Source: Pseudomonas sp. efr-133-TYG-5 | GTDB taxonomy: Bacteria > Pseudomonadota > Gammaproteobacteria > Pseudomonadales > Pseudomonadaceae | Assembly (NCBI RefSeq): GCF_030209175.1 | Contig: NZ_JARVSM010000004.1 | Span: 310,001 to 374,000, forward strand | Reading direction: 5' to 3' | DNA: 64,000 nt | Part shown: piece after piece, positions 49,500 through 59,470 of the stretch | Position numbering within the stretch: position 1 is the first letter of the stretch | Layout of the letters: each line of letters opens with the position of its first letter | Translations under genes and position numbers: made by a program | Notes under the pieces: model-generated | Seen by the model: only the letters and a program-made list of their open reading frames with translations | Database searches by the model: none | What the model was told of the DNA's origin: nothing

Positions 49500-49823
49500 A
49501 TGAGCGACGATGATCTGGAAAACGACGACCTCGAAGTAGGCGACGAAGACGAGGCCGAGGAAGGCCTGGAAGCGGCGGCTGAAGACGTTGCTGACGATGA
49601 CGGTAGCGATGCGCCGGCGCCCACTGCCAAAGGCAAGGCCAAGGCAGCGGTATCGGTCGATGAGCTGCCGAGCATCGAAGCCAAGCAAAAGGAACGGGAT
49701 GCCCTGGCCAAGGCCATGGAGGAATTCCTGTCCCGTGGTGGCAAGGTGCAGGAAGTGGAGGCCAATGTGGTCGCCGATCCGCCGAAGAAACCGGACAACA
49801 AGTACGGCAGCCGTCCTATCTGA
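49500..49823 (+). CDS. sutA: RNA polymerase-binding regulator SutA
   Basis: A 107-residue highly acidic protein. The N-terminus (DDDLENDDLEVGDEDEAEEG) is disordered, the middle has a helix (EAKQKERDALAKAMEEFLSR) and the tail KPDNKYGSRPI is the most conserved part. In P. aeruginosa SutA binds RNA polymerase and raises transcription of ribosomal and other genes in slow-growing cells. Its location downstream of the glnK-amtB region and upstream of the xerC operon supports the identity. Confidence 0.88.
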   Translation: MSDDDLENDDLEVGDEDEAEEGLEAAAEDVADDDGSDAPAPTAKGKAKAAVSVDELPSIEAKQKERDALAKAMEEFLSRGGKVQEVEANVVADPPKKPDNKYGSRPI

Positions 49824-49845
49824 TCGCGCTGCCTGCTTGCTGAAA

Positions 49846-49872
49846 GAGCCCGCCGTCGCTGCGGGCTTTTTC
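49846..49872. terminator. Terminator after sutA
   Basis: AGCCCGC, seven-base loop, GCGGGCT, TTTT; it lies between convergent sutA and the HAD hydrolase gene. Confidence 0.88.
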
Positions 49873-49918
49873 ATGCCTGGAATAAACGCCGCCGATGCAG
49901 TCCTGCAACGCAACGGTG

Positions 49919-50626
49919 TCAGTTCGAGGTGGCATTCCAGCGTGCGAGCACGGCTGGCAGGTCAGTCAGGTTGCGAATCTCGGCATCCGGCCGGCGCTCC
50001 GCTTCCCAGGCCTTGCCGGTGGGGTTGAACCACACCGCGCGCATCCCGGCCTGCTGGGCTCCGGCAATGTCGTCGCCCGGATGATCGCCGATGTGCACCG
50101 CCGCTGCGGCGCTGACGCCACCGCGCTGCAAGGCTTCGTGGAACAGTCGGGCATCCGGTTTGGCAATGCCGATGTCTTCGGCGCACAGGGCAAACTTGAA
50201 GTAATCGGCCAGCCCGAGGCGGCGCACGTCGGCGTTGCCGTTGGTGACCACGCCGAGGGCGTAGTGATTGGCGAGGATTTCCAGGGTCGGCTCGACCTCG
50301 GGAAACACCTCGATCTGGTGCCGCGCATGCAGGAACACTTCGAAACTCTTGTCGGCCAGGTCCGTCGCTTCGCCATGGCCGTAGCCGGCCTCTTCCAGCG
50401 CATGGAACAACACCCGCCGCCGCAAGGCGCTGATGCGATGCTTGAGGCCCGGCTCACTGGTCAGGACCCGCTCGCGGATCGCCCACAGATGTTCCACCGG
50501 CACCGCGCCGAGATTCGGCGCATGTTCGCTCAGCCATTCGCGCAATACGGCTTCGGCGCTGACGATCACCGGGGCGGTGTCCCACAGGGTGTCGTCGAGG
50601 TCGAAGGTGATCAGCTGGATGTTCAT
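49919..50626 (-). CDS. HAD family hydrolase
   Basis: A 235-residue HAD-superfamily phosphatase. The nucleophile aspartate D9 and general acid D11 are in [12 protein letters not shown], the threonine of motif II in GVVTNGNAD and the metal aspartates in [10 protein letters not shown]; a helical cap lies in between. It overlaps xerC by four bases (ATGA), the normal place of a HAD gene in the xerC operon. The substrate is unknown; related proteins dephosphorylate FMN or sugar phosphates. Confidence 0.9.
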   Translation of the reverse strand: MNIQLITFDLDDTLWDTAPVIVSAEAVLREWLSEHAPNLGAVPVEHLWAIRERVLTSEPGLKHRISALRRRVLFHALEEAGYGHGEATDLADKSFEVFLHARHQIEVFPEVEPTLEILANHYALGVVTNGNADVRRLGLADYFKFALCAEDIGIAKPDARLFHEALQRGGVSAAAAVHIGDHPGDDIAGAQQAGMRAVWFNPTGKAWEAERRPDAEIRNLTDLPAVLARWNATSN

Positions 50627-51522
50627 GAGTCGTCGCCTTTGCTGCGTTTGGCCCGAGGATGGGCGCTGTCGTAGACCGCCGCCAGGTGCTGGAAGTCCAG
50701 GTGGGTATAGATCTGCGTGGTCTTGATGTCCGAGTGGCCGAGCAGCTCCTGCACCGCCCGCAGGTCCTGCGACGATTCCAGCAGGTGGCTGGCGAAGGAG
50801 TGCCGCAGCATGTGCGGATGCAGGTTCTGCCCCAGCTCGCGCTCGCCGGCCAGTTTGACCCGCACCTGGATCGCTCGCGGGCCGAGGCGCCGGCCCTGCT
50901 GGCTGACGAACACGGCGTCGTCCGCGGGGTTGCTCAGGGCGCGGAGCGGCAGCCATTGTTCCAGCGCTTCGCGAGCCTTGGTGCCGACCGGCAGCAGGCG
51001 GGTCTTGCTGCCCTTGCCGAGCACCTGGACCATGCCGTCGGCCAGATCGAGCTGGTCGAGGTCAAGCCCGGTCAGTTCCGACAGGCGCAGGCCGGAAGAG
51101 TAGAACAACTCGAGAATCGCCTGATCGCGCCGGGCGAGAAAATCGTCCTCCACCGCCCCTTCGAGCAGTTGCAGGGCGCGGTCGGTGTCGAGGGTCTTCG
51201 GCAGGCGCCGTTCGCCTTTCGGCGGGGCCAGGCCGGTGGCCGGGTCGTGGTCGCAGAGGCCTTCGCGATTGAGGTAGTGATAGAGCCCGCGGACGGCCGA
51301 GAGCAGGCGTGCCAGACTGCGCGAGGACTGGCCCTGGGCGTGCAGGCGCGCGATCAGGCTGCGCAGGCGCTGGATATCCAGGGCCTGCCAGCTGCCGATG
51401 TTCTGTTTGGCGCACCAGCCGACGACCTTGTCGAGGTCGCGGCGGTAGGCGGACAGCGTGTGCGGTGACACCTGCCGCTCGCTGCGCAGGTGTTCGCAGT
51501 AAGCGTCCAGTTGTCGTTCCAT
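50623..51522 (-). CDS. xerC: Tyrosine recombinase XerC
   Basis: A 299-residue site-specific recombinase that, with XerD, resolves chromosome dimers at dif. The N-terminal core-binding domain (residues 1-85) is followed by the catalytic set: arginine in [13 protein letters not shown], histidine and arginine in [13 protein letters not shown], and the tyrosine in [11 protein letters not shown]. Its operon partners dapF and lysA match the conserved layout. Confidence 0.96.
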   Translation of the reverse strand: MERQLDAYCEHLRSERQVSPHTLSAYRRDLDKVVGWCAKQNIGSWQALDIQRLRSLIARLHAQGQSSRSLARLLSAVRGLYHYLNREGLCDHDPATGLAPPKGERRLPKTLDTDRALQLLEGAVEDDFLARRDQAILELFYSSGLRLSELTGLDLDQLDLADGMVQVLGKGSKTRLLPVGTKAREALEQWLPLRALSNPADDAVFVSQQGRRLGPRAIQVRVKLAGERELGQNLHPHMLRHSFASHLLESSQDLRAVQELLGHSDIKTTQIYTHLDFQHLAAVYDSAHPRAKRSKGDDS

Positions 51523-51524
51523 GC

Positions 51525-52250
51525 TCAGCGTACCGAGCGCAGGGAGCTGTTGACCCGTGGCAGCACGCGACCCATGACTTCGGCGATGTAGCTGAGGAAC
51601 AGCGTACCGACCGAACTCTTGTAATGCTGCGGATCGCGGCTGGCGATGGCGAGGATGCCGTGAATGCCATGATGGCTGACGGCAACCACCGCGGTGGAGC
51701 CGATCTGCTTGCGCTGTTCTTCGCCGAACAGGAAGTCCAGCTCATGCTCGCGCAGGCTGCCGCTGACGCTCTTGCCTTCGGTGAGCAGGCCGCCGATGGC
51801 GGTCTGTGCGTCGGCGTGGGTCACCCAGCGACCGACCGGCGCCGGGTTGTCGCCGAGCAGGATCAGGCTGACGAAGGGCACCTGGAAGTCCTGGCGCAGG
51901 CTGTCTTCGACGCTGATCACCACGTCTTCGAGGCTGCTGGCGTCCATCAGTGCGAGGATCAGGCGGCGGGTCTTGTCGAACAGGCGATCGTTGTCGCGGG
52001 CGACGTCCATCAGTTGCGAAAGGCGGTGACGCATCTCGATGTTGCGGTCGCGCAGAATGGTCATCTGCCGCTCGACCAGCGACACGGTGTCGCCGCGGCG
52101 ATGGGGAATGCGCATCGCCGGCAGCAGTTCTTCATGCTCGACGAAGAAGTCCGGATGAGCCTCCAGGTACGCGGCAACCGCTGCCGCCTCCAGGCTCTCG
52201 GACGCTGATTCGTCGGACTGTCGGGCGGGTACCTGAGGCTTATCGGTCAT
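51525..52250 (-). CDS. DUF484 family protein
   Basis: A 241-residue protein conserved between dapF and xerC in gammaproteobacteria. The N-terminal helices ([20 protein letters not shown]) lead to a coiled coil ([20 protein letters not shown]) and a GAF-like C-terminal domain (about residues 95-235). Function is unknown; the GAF-like fold suggests ligand sensing. It starts 13 bases after dapF and ends 2 bases before xerC. Confidence 0.92.
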   Translation of the reverse strand: MTDKPQVPARQSDESASESLEAAAVAAYLEAHPDFFVEHEELLPAMRIPHRRGDTVSLVERQMTILRDRNIEMRHRLSQLMDVARDNDRLFDKTRRLILALMDASSLEDVVISVEDSLRQDFQVPFVSLILLGDNPAPVGRWVTHADAQTAIGGLLTEGKSVSGSLREHELDFLFGEEQRKQIGSTAVVAVSHHGIHGILAIASRDPQHYKSSVGTLFLSYIAEVMGRVLPRVNSSLRSVR

Positions 52251-52263
52251 GGCTTCTGCTCAC

Positions 52264-53094
52264 TCAAAGACGCACTTGTCCTTCGTATACGCGCACTGCC
52301 GGGCCGGTCATCAGCACCGGATGGCCGGGGCCTGCCCATTCGATGGACAGGCGCCCGCCCGGCAGGTCGATCAATAGTGGCGAATCCATCCACCCCTGGC
52401 TGATCGCAGCCACGGCCGCGGCGCAGGCGCCGGTGCCGCAGGCCTGGGTTTCCCCGGCACCGCGTTCCCAGACGCGCAATTGCGCGCGGTTGCGGTCGAT
52501 GACCTGGAGGAAGCCGACGTTGACCCGCGCCGGAAAGCGCGGGTGGTGTTCGATCTTCGGCCCCAGTTCATGCACCGGTGCACTGTTGATGTCCTGCACC
52601 CGCAGCACGGCGTGAGGGTTGCCCATCGACACCGCTGCCAGCTCGACCGTGGTGCCGTCGACATCCAGTTGATAGCTGGTCGCCTGGGCCGGCGCGTCGA
52701 ACGGAATGTCCGCCGGCACCAGGCGCGGGGCGCCCATGTTCACGCCGATCTGGCCATCGTTACGCACGTCCAGTTCGATGATGCCGCCCTTGGTCTCGAC
52801 GCGGATCTGCCGTTTGGCGGTCAGGCGCTTGTCGAGCACGAAGCGCGCGAAGCAGCGGGCACCGTTGCCGCACTGCTCGACCTCCGAGCCGTCGGAGTTG
52901 AAGATCCGGTAACGGAAATCCACATCCGGATTGCTCGGCGCCTCGACGATCAGCAACTGGTCGAAACCGATGCCGGTGTGTCGGTCACCCCATTGCTTGG
53001 CGTGCTTGGGCTGAATGTGCGCGTGCTGGCTGACCAGGTCGAGGACCATGAAGTCGTTGCCCAGGCCGTGCATTTTGGTAAAACGCAGCAGCAT
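52264..53094 (-). CDS. dapF: Diaminopimelate epimerase
   Basis: A 276-residue PLP-independent epimerase that converts LL- to meso-diaminopimelate for lysine and peptidoglycan. The two catalytic cysteines are C75 in [10 protein letters not shown] and the one near residue 219 in [10 protein letters not shown]. It starts [14 protein letters not shown] four bases after lysA; longer readings upstream overlap lysA and are not credible. Confidence 0.97.
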   Translation of the reverse strand: MLLRFTKMHGLGNDFMVLDLVSQHAHIQPKHAKQWGDRHTGIGFDQLLIVEAPSNPDVDFRYRIFNSDGSEVEQCGNGARCFARFVLDKRLTAKRQIRVETKGGIIELDVRNDGQIGVNMGAPRLVPADIPFDAPAQATSYQLDVDGTTVELAAVSMGNPHAVLRVQDINSAPVHELGPKIEHHPRFPARVNVGFLQVIDRNRAQLRVWERGAGETQACGTGACAAAVAAISQGWMDSPLLIDLPGGRLSIEWAGPGHPVLMTGPAVRVYEGQVRL

Positions 53095-53098
53095 GGGG

Positions 53099-54346
53099 TT
53101 ACTCCGGCAGCAGGCTTTCGCCGGCAAACAACTCGGCCACGGTTTCGCGGCGACGCACTTCGAACGCTTGATCGCCATCCACCAGCACCTCGGCGGCACG
53201 GCCGCGGGTGTTGTAGTTGGAGCTCATCACGAAACCGTAGGCGCCGGCCGAATGCACCGCCAGCAGATCGCCTTCTTCCAGCGCCAGTTCACGATCCTTG
53301 GCGAGGAAATCGCCGGTTTCGCAGATCGGCCCGACGATGTCGTACTTGCGTGCGGCGGTGTCGCGTGGCTTGACGGCGGTGACGTTCATCCAGGCCTGGT
53401 ACAGCGCCGGACGGATCAGGTCGTTCATGGCCGCATCGACGATGGCGAAGTCTTTGTGTTCGGTGTGCTTGAGGTACTCGACCTGCGTCAGCAACACGCC
53501 GCCGTTGGCGACGATGAAGCGCCCGGGTTCGAAGACCAGCGCCAGGTCGCGGCCGTCGAGACGCTCGCGCACTGCCTTGATGTAGTCAGCGGCCAGCGGC
53601 GGCTCTTCTTCGCGATAACGCACGCCCAGGCCGCCACCGAGATCGATGTGGCGCAGGTGGATGCCGCAATCGCCGAGGCGGTCGACCAGGTCGAGCAAGC
53701 GGTCGAGGGCGTCGAGGAACGGTGGCAGGGTGGTCAGTTGCGAGCCGATGTGGCAGTCGACACCGACCACTTCCAGGTTGGGCAGGTGCGCGGCGCGCAC
53801 GTACACGTCCTCGGCGTCGGCAATGGCGATGCCGAACTTGTTCTCTTTGAGACCGGTGGAGATGTACGGGTGGGTGCCGGCATCGACGTCCGGGTTGACC
53901 CGCAGCGAGATCGGCGCGCGAACGCCGAGCTCGGCGGCCACCACTTGCAGGCGCTCCAGCTCGTCGGTGGATTCGACGTTGAAGCAGTGCACGCCGACTT
54001 CCAGGGCGCGACGCATGTCGTCACGGGTCTTGCCGACGCCGGAGAACACGATCTTGTCGGGGCTGCCGCCGGCGGCGAGCACACGCTCGAGCTCGCCGCG
54101 GGACACGATGTCGAAACCGGCACCGATGCGGGCCAGGACATTCAGCACGCCGAGGTTGGAGTTGGCCTTGACCGCGAAGCAGACCAGGTGCGGCATGCCG
54201 GCCAGCGCATCGGCGTAGGCCAGGTACTGGGCCTCGATGTGCGCGCGGGAATAGACGTAGGTCGGTGTGCCGAAGCGGTCGGCGATGGCGGACAGCGCCA
54301 CACCTTCCGCGAACAGCTCCCCGCCACGGTAATCAAAAGCGTCCAT
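53099..54346 (-). CDS. lysA: Diaminopimelate decarboxylase
   Basis: A 415-residue PLP enzyme for the last step of lysine synthesis. The PLP lysine is K60 in [14 protein letters not shown]; the glycine-rich phosphate loop appears in [12 protein letters not shown], and [11 protein letters not shown] and [13 protein letters not shown] are the active-site strands. It lies 9 bases downstream of lptM and is cotranscribed with dapF. Confidence 0.97.
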   Translation of the reverse strand: MDAFDYRGGELFAEGVALSAIADRFGTPTYVYSRAHIEAQYLAYADALAGMPHLVCFAVKANSNLGVLNVLARIGAGFDIVSRGELERVLAAGGSPDKIVFSGVGKTRDDMRRALEVGVHCFNVESTDELERLQVVAAELGVRAPISLRVNPDVDAGTHPYISTGLKENKFGIAIADAEDVYVRAAHLPNLEVVGVDCHIGSQLTTLPPFLDALDRLLDLVDRLGDCGIHLRHIDLGGGLGVRYREEEPPLAADYIKAVRERLDGRDLALVFEPGRFIVANGGVLLTQVEYLKHTEHKDFAIVDAAMNDLIRPALYQAWMNVTAVKPRDTAARKYDIVGPICETGDFLAKDRELALEEGDLLAVHSAGAYGFVMSSNYNTRGRAAEVLVDGDQAFEVRRRETVAELFAGESLLPE

Positions 54347-54355
54347 GGCGATCCC

Positions 54356-54529
54356 TTAGTAGACGTCGTGCTTGTGTGCCTTGGAGGCCGGTTGTTGTTG
54401 CGACGACTTGGCTTGCTCGGCCGGGTCCTGATCTTCGTCAGGCAGGTACAGCGGGCCTTTTTGACCGCAGGCCGAAACGAGGCAGGCAACCGCGACGAGC
54501 GCAGCAAGGGAAGAGATCAGGCGCTTCAT
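54356..54529 (-). CDS. lptM: LptM family lipoprotein (LppL)
   Basis: A 57-residue lipoprotein, too short for many gene callers. The signal peptide MKRLISSLAALVAVACLVSA ends at the lipobox LVSAC with lipidated C21, followed by the LptM signature CGQKGPLYLPDE and a short polar tail ending HKHDVY. The E. coli relative YifL/LptM helps mature the LptD LPS translocon. It leads the operon with lysA-dapF, divergent from cyaY, as in other gammaproteobacteria. Confidence 0.92.
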   Translation of the reverse strand: MKRLISSLAALVAVACLVSACGQKGPLYLPDEDQDPAEQAKSSQQQPASKAHKHDVY

Positions 54530-54844
54530 GGCGAAATCCTTGAAAATGCGTTAATTGCGCCGGAGTATACCGGCCACCCGGCAGCTTGCCTATGCGAGGG
54601 GGTTCCCGTCCGGCGGGGCTTCCTGAATACGCACAAACCCCTGTGGCAGCGGGCTTGCTCGCGAAGGCGGCGGTCCAGTCGAGAAAAATGCCGGATGTGC
54701 CGGCCCCTTGGCGGGCAGGCCCGCTGCCACAAGTGTTGTCTTGGATGGGCGGGCAGGCCCTTGGTCGTTATCCTTTGCAATCGGCCGGCAGCGTCCGTAT
54801 CTTGCGGCGCTTGAGCCTGATCAGACATTTTTGAGGTTGCCGCA
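54530..54844. other. Gap between lptM and cyaY
   Basis: A 315-base divergent promoter region with no gene. It holds a REP pair (54642-54731), listed separately. Confidence 0.6.
54642..54731. repeat. Variant REP pair (REPIN)
   Basis: TGTGGCAGCGGGCTTGCTCGCG at the left and GCGGGCAGGCCCGCTGCCACA at the right. The TGTGGCAGC tip differs from the TGTGGGAGC of the other copies in this window. Confidence 0.85.
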
Positions 54845-55177
54845 ATGAGTTTGTCCGAAGCCCGTTTCCACGATCTGGTCGATGCCACCCAGCAAACGCT
54901 GGAAGACATCTTTGACGACAGCGACCTGGACATCGACATGGAGAACTCGGCGGGTGTGCTGACCGTCAAGTTCGAAAACGGTAGCCAGCTGATTTTCAGC
55001 CGCCAGGAGCCTCTGCGCCAACTGTGGCTGGCCGCGGTGTCCGGTGGTTTCCACTTCGATTACGACGAAGACAGCCAGCGCTGGATGTGTGACAAGAGCG
55101 ACGAGCAGCTGGGCGAAATGCTCGAGCGCATCGTCCAGCAGCAGGCCGGTGCCGAGTTCGATTTCGAAGGTCTGTGA
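54845..55177 (+). CDS. cyaY: Frataxin-like protein CyaY
   Basis: A 110-residue iron-binding protein involved in Fe-S cluster assembly. It begins MSLSEARFHDLVDATQQTLE, has the acidic ridge DIFDDSDLDIDMEN, the VLTVKFENGSQLIFSRQEPL sheet and the conserved LWLAAVSGGFHFD. It is divergent from lptM, the standard location. Confidence 0.96.
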   Translation: MSLSEARFHDLVDATQQTLEDIFDDSDLDIDMENSAGVLTVKFENGSQLIFSRQEPLRQLWLAAVSGGFHFDYDEDSQRWMCDKSDEQLGEMLERIVQQQAGAEFDFEGL

Positions 55178-55181
55178 TTTC

Positions 55182-55403
55182 GTGACTGCCACCGCCCCGG
55201 CCCGCGCGCCGAAGCCGCTCTACAGCAACGTCAGCCCGGCAGTGCCGTCGCCGTGCACCGGCGTCTGCCGCCTGGATGAACACAAGGTCTGCCTCGGCTG
55301 TTTCCGCCATGTCGAGGACATCCGCGAATGGCGTTCGGCCGATGACGAGCGGCGCCGGGTGATCGTCGTCCAGGCCGCCAATCGCCGAGCGACCTCCCTG
55401 TAG
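55182..55403 (+). CDS. DUF1289 family cysteine-motif protein
   Basis: A 73-residue protein with the DUF1289 motif: SPCTGVCRLDEHKVCLGCFR, cysteines at 25, 29, 37 and 40, then EIREW-like DIREWRSADDERRRVI. The CxxxC-x7-CxxC spacing suggests a metal or Fe-S site. It starts with GTG at 55182, 4 bases after the cyaY stop codon, so it is probably translated with cyaY. Function is unknown. Confidence 0.87.
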   Translation: MTATAPARAPKPLYSNVSPAVPSPCTGVCRLDEHKVCLGCFRHVEDIREWRSADDERRRVIVVQAANRRATSL

Positions 55404-55454
55404 GCGCGGGTCGTCCGGCGGTGACTTGTATATTTTTTGAGCTGTGATAGTGTC

Positions 55455-55523
55455 CGAGCACGCCTCAACCCATCGAGGCTCGGTGAAAACCCCGTCTTTT
55501 TTGGCGGGGTTTTGCTTTTTTTG
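55455..55523 (+). promoter_or_regulatory. rnk leader attenuator (rnk_pseudo-type RNA)
   Basis: A hairpin GCCTC-loop-GAGGC at 55462-55479 is followed by an intrinsic terminator AAAACCCC/GGGGTTTT at 55486-55513 and a T-run. The terminator lies 28 bases before the rnk start codon, so transcription must pass it to reach rnk. Structured rnk leaders with such a terminator are a known class in Pseudomonas. A possible extended -10 TGTGATAGT is at 55443-55451. Confidence 0.7.
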
Positions 55524-55550
55524 TGCAGAAGAAAGGAGTCTGCCCGGATC

Positions 55551-55961
55551 ATGACCGCACCTTCCATCACCCTTACCCGTCTGGACGTGCAACGTCTGGA
55601 ACGCCTGATCGACAGCCTGGACGAGACGCTGCCGGGCGTGATTGCGCTGCAGACCGAGCTGGATCGCGCCGACACCCTGGTCAGCCACGATGACGTGCCT
55701 GCCGACGTAGTGACCATGAATTCCCGCGTGCACTGCCGCGAAGAAGGCAGTGGCAAGGACTATCACCTGACGCTGGTGTATCCCAAGCATGCCAACGCCG
55801 ACGAAGGCAAAATCTCGATCCTGGCACCGGTCGGCAGTGCGCTGCTGGGCTTGAAGGTCGGCCAGCACATCGACTGGCCGGCGCCCGGTGGCAAGACCCT
55901 GAAACTGACCCTGCTGGAAGTCGAATCGCAACCGGCCAACGGTGGCGACTACCCGGTCTGA
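55551..55961 (+). CDS. rnk: Regulator of nucleoside diphosphate kinase Rnk
   Basis: A 136-residue GreA/GreB-family protein with an N-terminal coiled coil shorter than in Gre factors and a C-terminal FKBP-like domain (STRVHC-type NSRVHCREEGSGKDYHLTLV and VGSALLGLKVGQHIDW). It binds RNA polymerase near the secondary channel and restores NDP kinase levels in algR mutants of P. aeruginosa. AAAGGAG at 12 bases precedes the ATG. It is controlled by the upstream attenuator. Confidence 0.93.
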   Translation: MTAPSITLTRLDVQRLERLIDSLDETLPGVIALQTELDRADTLVSHDDVPADVVTMNSRVHCREEGSGKDYHLTLVYPKHANADEGKISILAPVGSALLGLKVGQHIDWPAPGGKTLKLTLLEVESQPANGGDYPV

Positions 55962-55968
55962 CCCCGCC

Positions 55969-58812
55969 TCAGACCTGTTCGAGCGCCTCGTTCAGGGCGC
56001 GCTCCAGGTCAGCCTTGTAGCGCAGATAGAGATTGCTTGAGCTCTGCCCGTCACCGAGCAGGCCCGACAGGTCGAGGTCGGTGATGTAGCAGCGGTAGCG
56101 CTCGGTTTCCCGGCGCTGCTCGACGATCTCCCGGGCGACCACGCTGAACAGCTGGTCGCCATGTTCCAGCTCGCTGAATTCGCGCTGATTGCAATACAGG
56201 GTGACCTGCACCTGCCCCGGTGCGGCTTTGCCGATGATCGCCTGCACGTCGTAGAACGGTTTGTTGGCCGGTGTCTGCGGCGCCGGCCGCGCTTCGACCC
56301 GCCGCGCCCGTCCCGGGCCCGATGGCAGCAATTGGTAATACAACGTCTCGAGGCTGACCGCTTGTGCGGTGTCCATCGGCATCAGCGCGTCGCGGCGGTA
56401 CTGGATCGATTGCAGGAAGCGCTGCAGGGGCACCAACAGGCTCTGTTCGTCGTGATACGGCAGGTGCTGCTGCCAGAGCGCATTGTATTCATCGAGCACG
56501 TACAGCTCGGCGTGCGCCTCGCTGATCCGGTAGAACACCTGGATGCACTCCGGCTGACCCATCGGCAGGATCAGCGCGAGGTCGTGATCTTCCAGCGCCA
56601 TCGGGTCGAGGTGCAGCGGGCTGTAGCGCGGTTGTTCCTCGCCGAGGTATTCGAGCAGCGCCGGCAGGGTGGCGAGGGCGACATGGTTGACCTGGCCCGG
56701 CACCAGCTCCAGCACGTGATAGTGCTGCTGCACCTGGATCAGGTAACGGTGATTGAGCTCGCTGAGCAGCAGGTTCTGCGCGGTGTCGACGATTTCCTCG
56801 ACCCGCCGGGCAATGAACTGCGCACGGTTGTGGCAGAAGCAGCGCACCCGCAGCGTCGGCTGACGCGGCCCGCGCGGCAGGTTGTTGAGGTAGTCGCGCA
56901 GGCAGTCGAGCAGGGCGTGCGGGCCGTCGAAACGGTTGACCAGCACTTCGTTCCAGCTGTTGAGCGTGACCTGGTCGAGGGTCAGCACGAGATTTTCCCG
57001 CACGCCGGCGTAGCTCAGCGAATCGGTGCGCTCGGTGGTCATCAGAATGTTCAGGTCGCGGTGATGTTTGAGCGGGTCGACGCCGACATTCACCAGGATC
57101 AGCACTTCATGCGGTTCGCTGGCGCGCAGCAGTGGCTCTTCAGCCACGGTGGGCAGGGGCAGGGCGATGCTCTGTTGCAGGCTGCCAAGCAGGTTGAACA
57201 GCTCGAATTCGCTGAGGTCGCTGGTGCCAGGGTGCAGGGCCAGGCGGGTGCCGCTGTCGATCACGCCGTTGCGATGGCACCAGGTCAGCAATTCGAGCAA
57301 CTGGCGGCTGCGCTTGATCGGCGCGAAATGCTCCCACTCCAGCGCCGTCAGGCTGCCGTTGTACAGGCCCCAGTGAGTCTGCCCCGGTTCCTTTTTGTTC
57401 GGCGATTGCACCAGGGTCAGGGTGTCCTCGGCCAGGTCCGGGGCGATGCCGGGGTTGATGAACTCGACCTTGTCGGCCTTGCGTTCGAACGCGGCGTACA
57501 GGCGCCGGCCGAGCACGTTGAGGTCGCGTTTGTTGATCAGGCTGACGGTCTGTTCGGTGCGGGCGAACTGGGTCAGGAAGCGATAGCTGTAGTTCAGCTC
57601 GTTGACCAGCGCCCGGCGTTCGGCGCCGACCTGGCGCACTTTCCATTGGCTGCGGCTGTCGAGCAGGACCAGTTGTCGCTGATCCCAATGCCATTCGCTG
57701 GCCAGGCGCTCCAGCAGCGCCCGCTGCCAGCTCTGGGTGCGCGAGCTGCCGGTGAGCTTGCGGTTGACCTTGAGGTACAGCGCCCGCCGCACCAGTTCCA
57801 GGCGCTCCGGCTCGTTGCGCGCCGTGAGGTATTCCTCGATGCGCCGGTACACCACCATGTACGGGTCCAGCTCATCCAGATCCAGCTGATTGGCGAACAC
57901 CGCACGCTTGAAGCGCAGGCTCAGGCACTGCACCTGCGGGTGTTCGCTGGCATAGACCTCGATCAGCAACAGCTTGAGCACCGATTTGTACGGCGACTCG
58001 ATACCCTTGAACAGCTGCCACAGGCCGGCGCCGATGAACTCGCCCGGCGGAATATGCGCCAGGTGGCCGAGATCGAGGGTTTCATCGTTGCGGATGAAAC
58101 GCTTGGAAAGCAGCGTATGGGTATAGGCGTGGTAGGCGTGTTCTTCATAGACCGGCACCAGCCACCAGATCGGGGTGCGCCCGGCCAGCCAGATTGCGGT
58201 GCGATAGAACTCGTCCAGCAGCAGATAATGCTGGGTGGTGCCGCAGTCCTCGGAGCTGAGTTGAGTGTCGCGCTCACCTTTGACGAAGCGCTGCGCGTCG
58301 ATCAGGAAGAAGTGCGCCTCGGCGCCCTGGCTGGCGGCCCAGGTTTCGAGCAACTGGCACTTGCGGCGCAATTCGCCGAGCTCGTTGTCGCTCAGGTCCG
58401 GCGCGTGGCAGACCCACACGTCCATGTCGCTCTGGTCGGCCTGGGCCAGGGTGCCGAGGCTGCCCATCAGGAACAGCCCGTGAATCGGCCGCGGCGGGTT
58501 ACTGCCATGGCGCGGCTTGTAGGAGAACGAGCGGGTCAGGCGCTGGGCTTCGACGAGGGTGTCGGCGTCCGGTTCATAGTTCGACAGGCCGGCCGGCGTG
58601 CTGCCCGACACGTAGCCCGGCAGCAACGGATGATTGACATGAAAAAACAGCGGCAGCAGCGTCAGCACGCTTTGCTGGCGCGTCGACAGGCCTTCGCGCG
58701 CCCGGCTCAGGCGGCCGTCATTGAGTTTGAGAAAGCGTGCGCGCAGCTGGCTGAGTACCTTGCGGTCGATTCCCTCGTCCAGATCGGGGCGAATTTCATG
58801 GGTGCGGGTCAT
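55969..58812 (-). CDS. cyaA: Class I adenylate cyclase
   Basis: A 947-residue enterobacterial-type (class I) adenylate cyclase that makes cAMP for Vfr/CRP-type control. The N-terminal catalytic half has the nucleotidyltransferase-like HGLFLMGSLGTLAQADQSDMD (GS-x10-DxD, the split motif LGTLAQADQSDMDVW) and the C-terminal half the glucose-sensing regulatory domain. It is convergent with rnk (7-base gap). The whole frame is intact. Confidence 0.95.
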   Translation of the reverse strand: MTRTHEIRPDLDEGIDRKVLSQLRARFLKLNDGRLSRAREGLSTRQQSVLTLLPLFFHVNHPLLPGYVSGSTPAGLSNYEPDADTLVEAQRLTRSFSYKPRHGSNPPRPIHGLFLMGSLGTLAQADQSDMDVWVCHAPDLSDNELGELRRKCQLLETWAASQGAEAHFFLIDAQRFVKGERDTQLSSEDCGTTQHYLLLDEFYRTAIWLAGRTPIWWLVPVYEEHAYHAYTHTLLSKRFIRNDETLDLGHLAHIPPGEFIGAGLWQLFKGIESPYKSVLKLLLIEVYASEHPQVQCLSLRFKRAVFANQLDLDELDPYMVVYRRIEEYLTARNEPERLELVRRALYLKVNRKLTGSSRTQSWQRALLERLASEWHWDQRQLVLLDSRSQWKVRQVGAERRALVNELNYSYRFLTQFARTEQTVSLINKRDLNVLGRRLYAAFERKADKVEFINPGIAPDLAEDTLTLVQSPNKKEPGQTHWGLYNGSLTALEWEHFAPIKRSRQLLELLTWCHRNGVIDSGTRLALHPGTSDLSEFELFNLLGSLQQSIALPLPTVAEEPLLRASEPHEVLILVNVGVDPLKHHRDLNILMTTERTDSLSYAGVRENLVLTLDQVTLNSWNEVLVNRFDGPHALLDCLRDYLNNLPRGPRQPTLRVRCFCHNRAQFIARRVEEIVDTAQNLLLSELNHRYLIQVQQHYHVLELVPGQVNHVALATLPALLEYLGEEQPRYSPLHLDPMALEDHDLALILPMGQPECIQVFYRISEAHAELYVLDEYNALWQQHLPYHDEQSLLVPLQRFLQSIQYRRDALMPMDTAQAVSLETLYYQLLPSGPGRARRVEARPAPQTPANKPFYDVQAIIGKAAPGQVQVTLYCNQREFSELEHGDQLFSVVAREIVEQRRETERYRCYITDLDLSGLLGDGQSSSNLYLRYKADLERALNEALEQV

Positions 58813-59005
58813 GTCAGCTCAAACCGGCTCGCGGGGCTCGGAAACAGAGGGTCTCGGAATGTCCGGAGTTTAGCGTCTGTAGGACGTGGCGATTAAGCGG
58901 AATTTGGTTTTTGACGTCAGATTTCTATCGTTCGGCAGGAAGGATGGCCGCAGCGGGCCCGCGGAAATCCCGTGGCAGGAGTTCCCGTGGGCAATGGGGT
59001 GACGA

Positions 59006-59251
59006 TCAGGCTGTTTCGGTGACGCTGAGGATGGTCAGCAGGGTCTGGACATTTTGCGCGGCATCACGACCCAGGCTGGTCAGATAACCGCCATCGGGCT
59101 GGTCGATCAGCTCTTTGTCAAAGAGGCGTTTGGCGGCGGCGATGTGTTTCGGGGCAGCGGTCTGATGAATTTTCAGACCTTCCTGGGAACTGTCCAGGTT
59201 GAAGAGTGCGAGGACTTCCAGTTCGGCAACCAACTCAGGGGTAAGCGACAT
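59006..59251 (-). CDS. TIGR02647 family small protein
   Basis: An 81-residue protein whose whole length matches the TIGR02647 family of pseudomonads and relatives: LVAELEVLALFNLDSSQEGL, then KHIAAAKRLFDKELI and YLTSLGRDAAQN. The winged-helix look (helix, helix, DGGYLT wing) suggests DNA binding, but no function is known. Confidence 0.85.
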   Translation of the reverse strand: MSLTPELVAELEVLALFNLDSSQEGLKIHQTAAPKHIAAAKRLFDKELIDQPDGGYLTSLGRDAAQNVQTLLTILSVTETA

Positions 59252-59470
59252 AAGGACTCCAGACTTTCTAGGAATTGGACGACAGCGCCCCTAAAGTGAA
59301 CCTGCCGACGCGGACTGTCCAGTGTGCGCGTCAGGGTTTTTGTCGGGGCGCGGATTCCAGTGTAGTCCGCAGAAAAAACCTCGCCGCCTGCGCCAGCGCC
59401 TGCAGGATGAGCAGCCGGCCCATGCCGGAGCTGCCGCAGGTGCGAGTCGCGAGCGGTCGATCTGGCGAAC

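Noticed and set aside
56161-58896. A 911-codon plus-strand frame opposite cyaA
   Set aside because: It is a GC-skew shadow; the minus-strand frame has full adenylate cyclase motifs.
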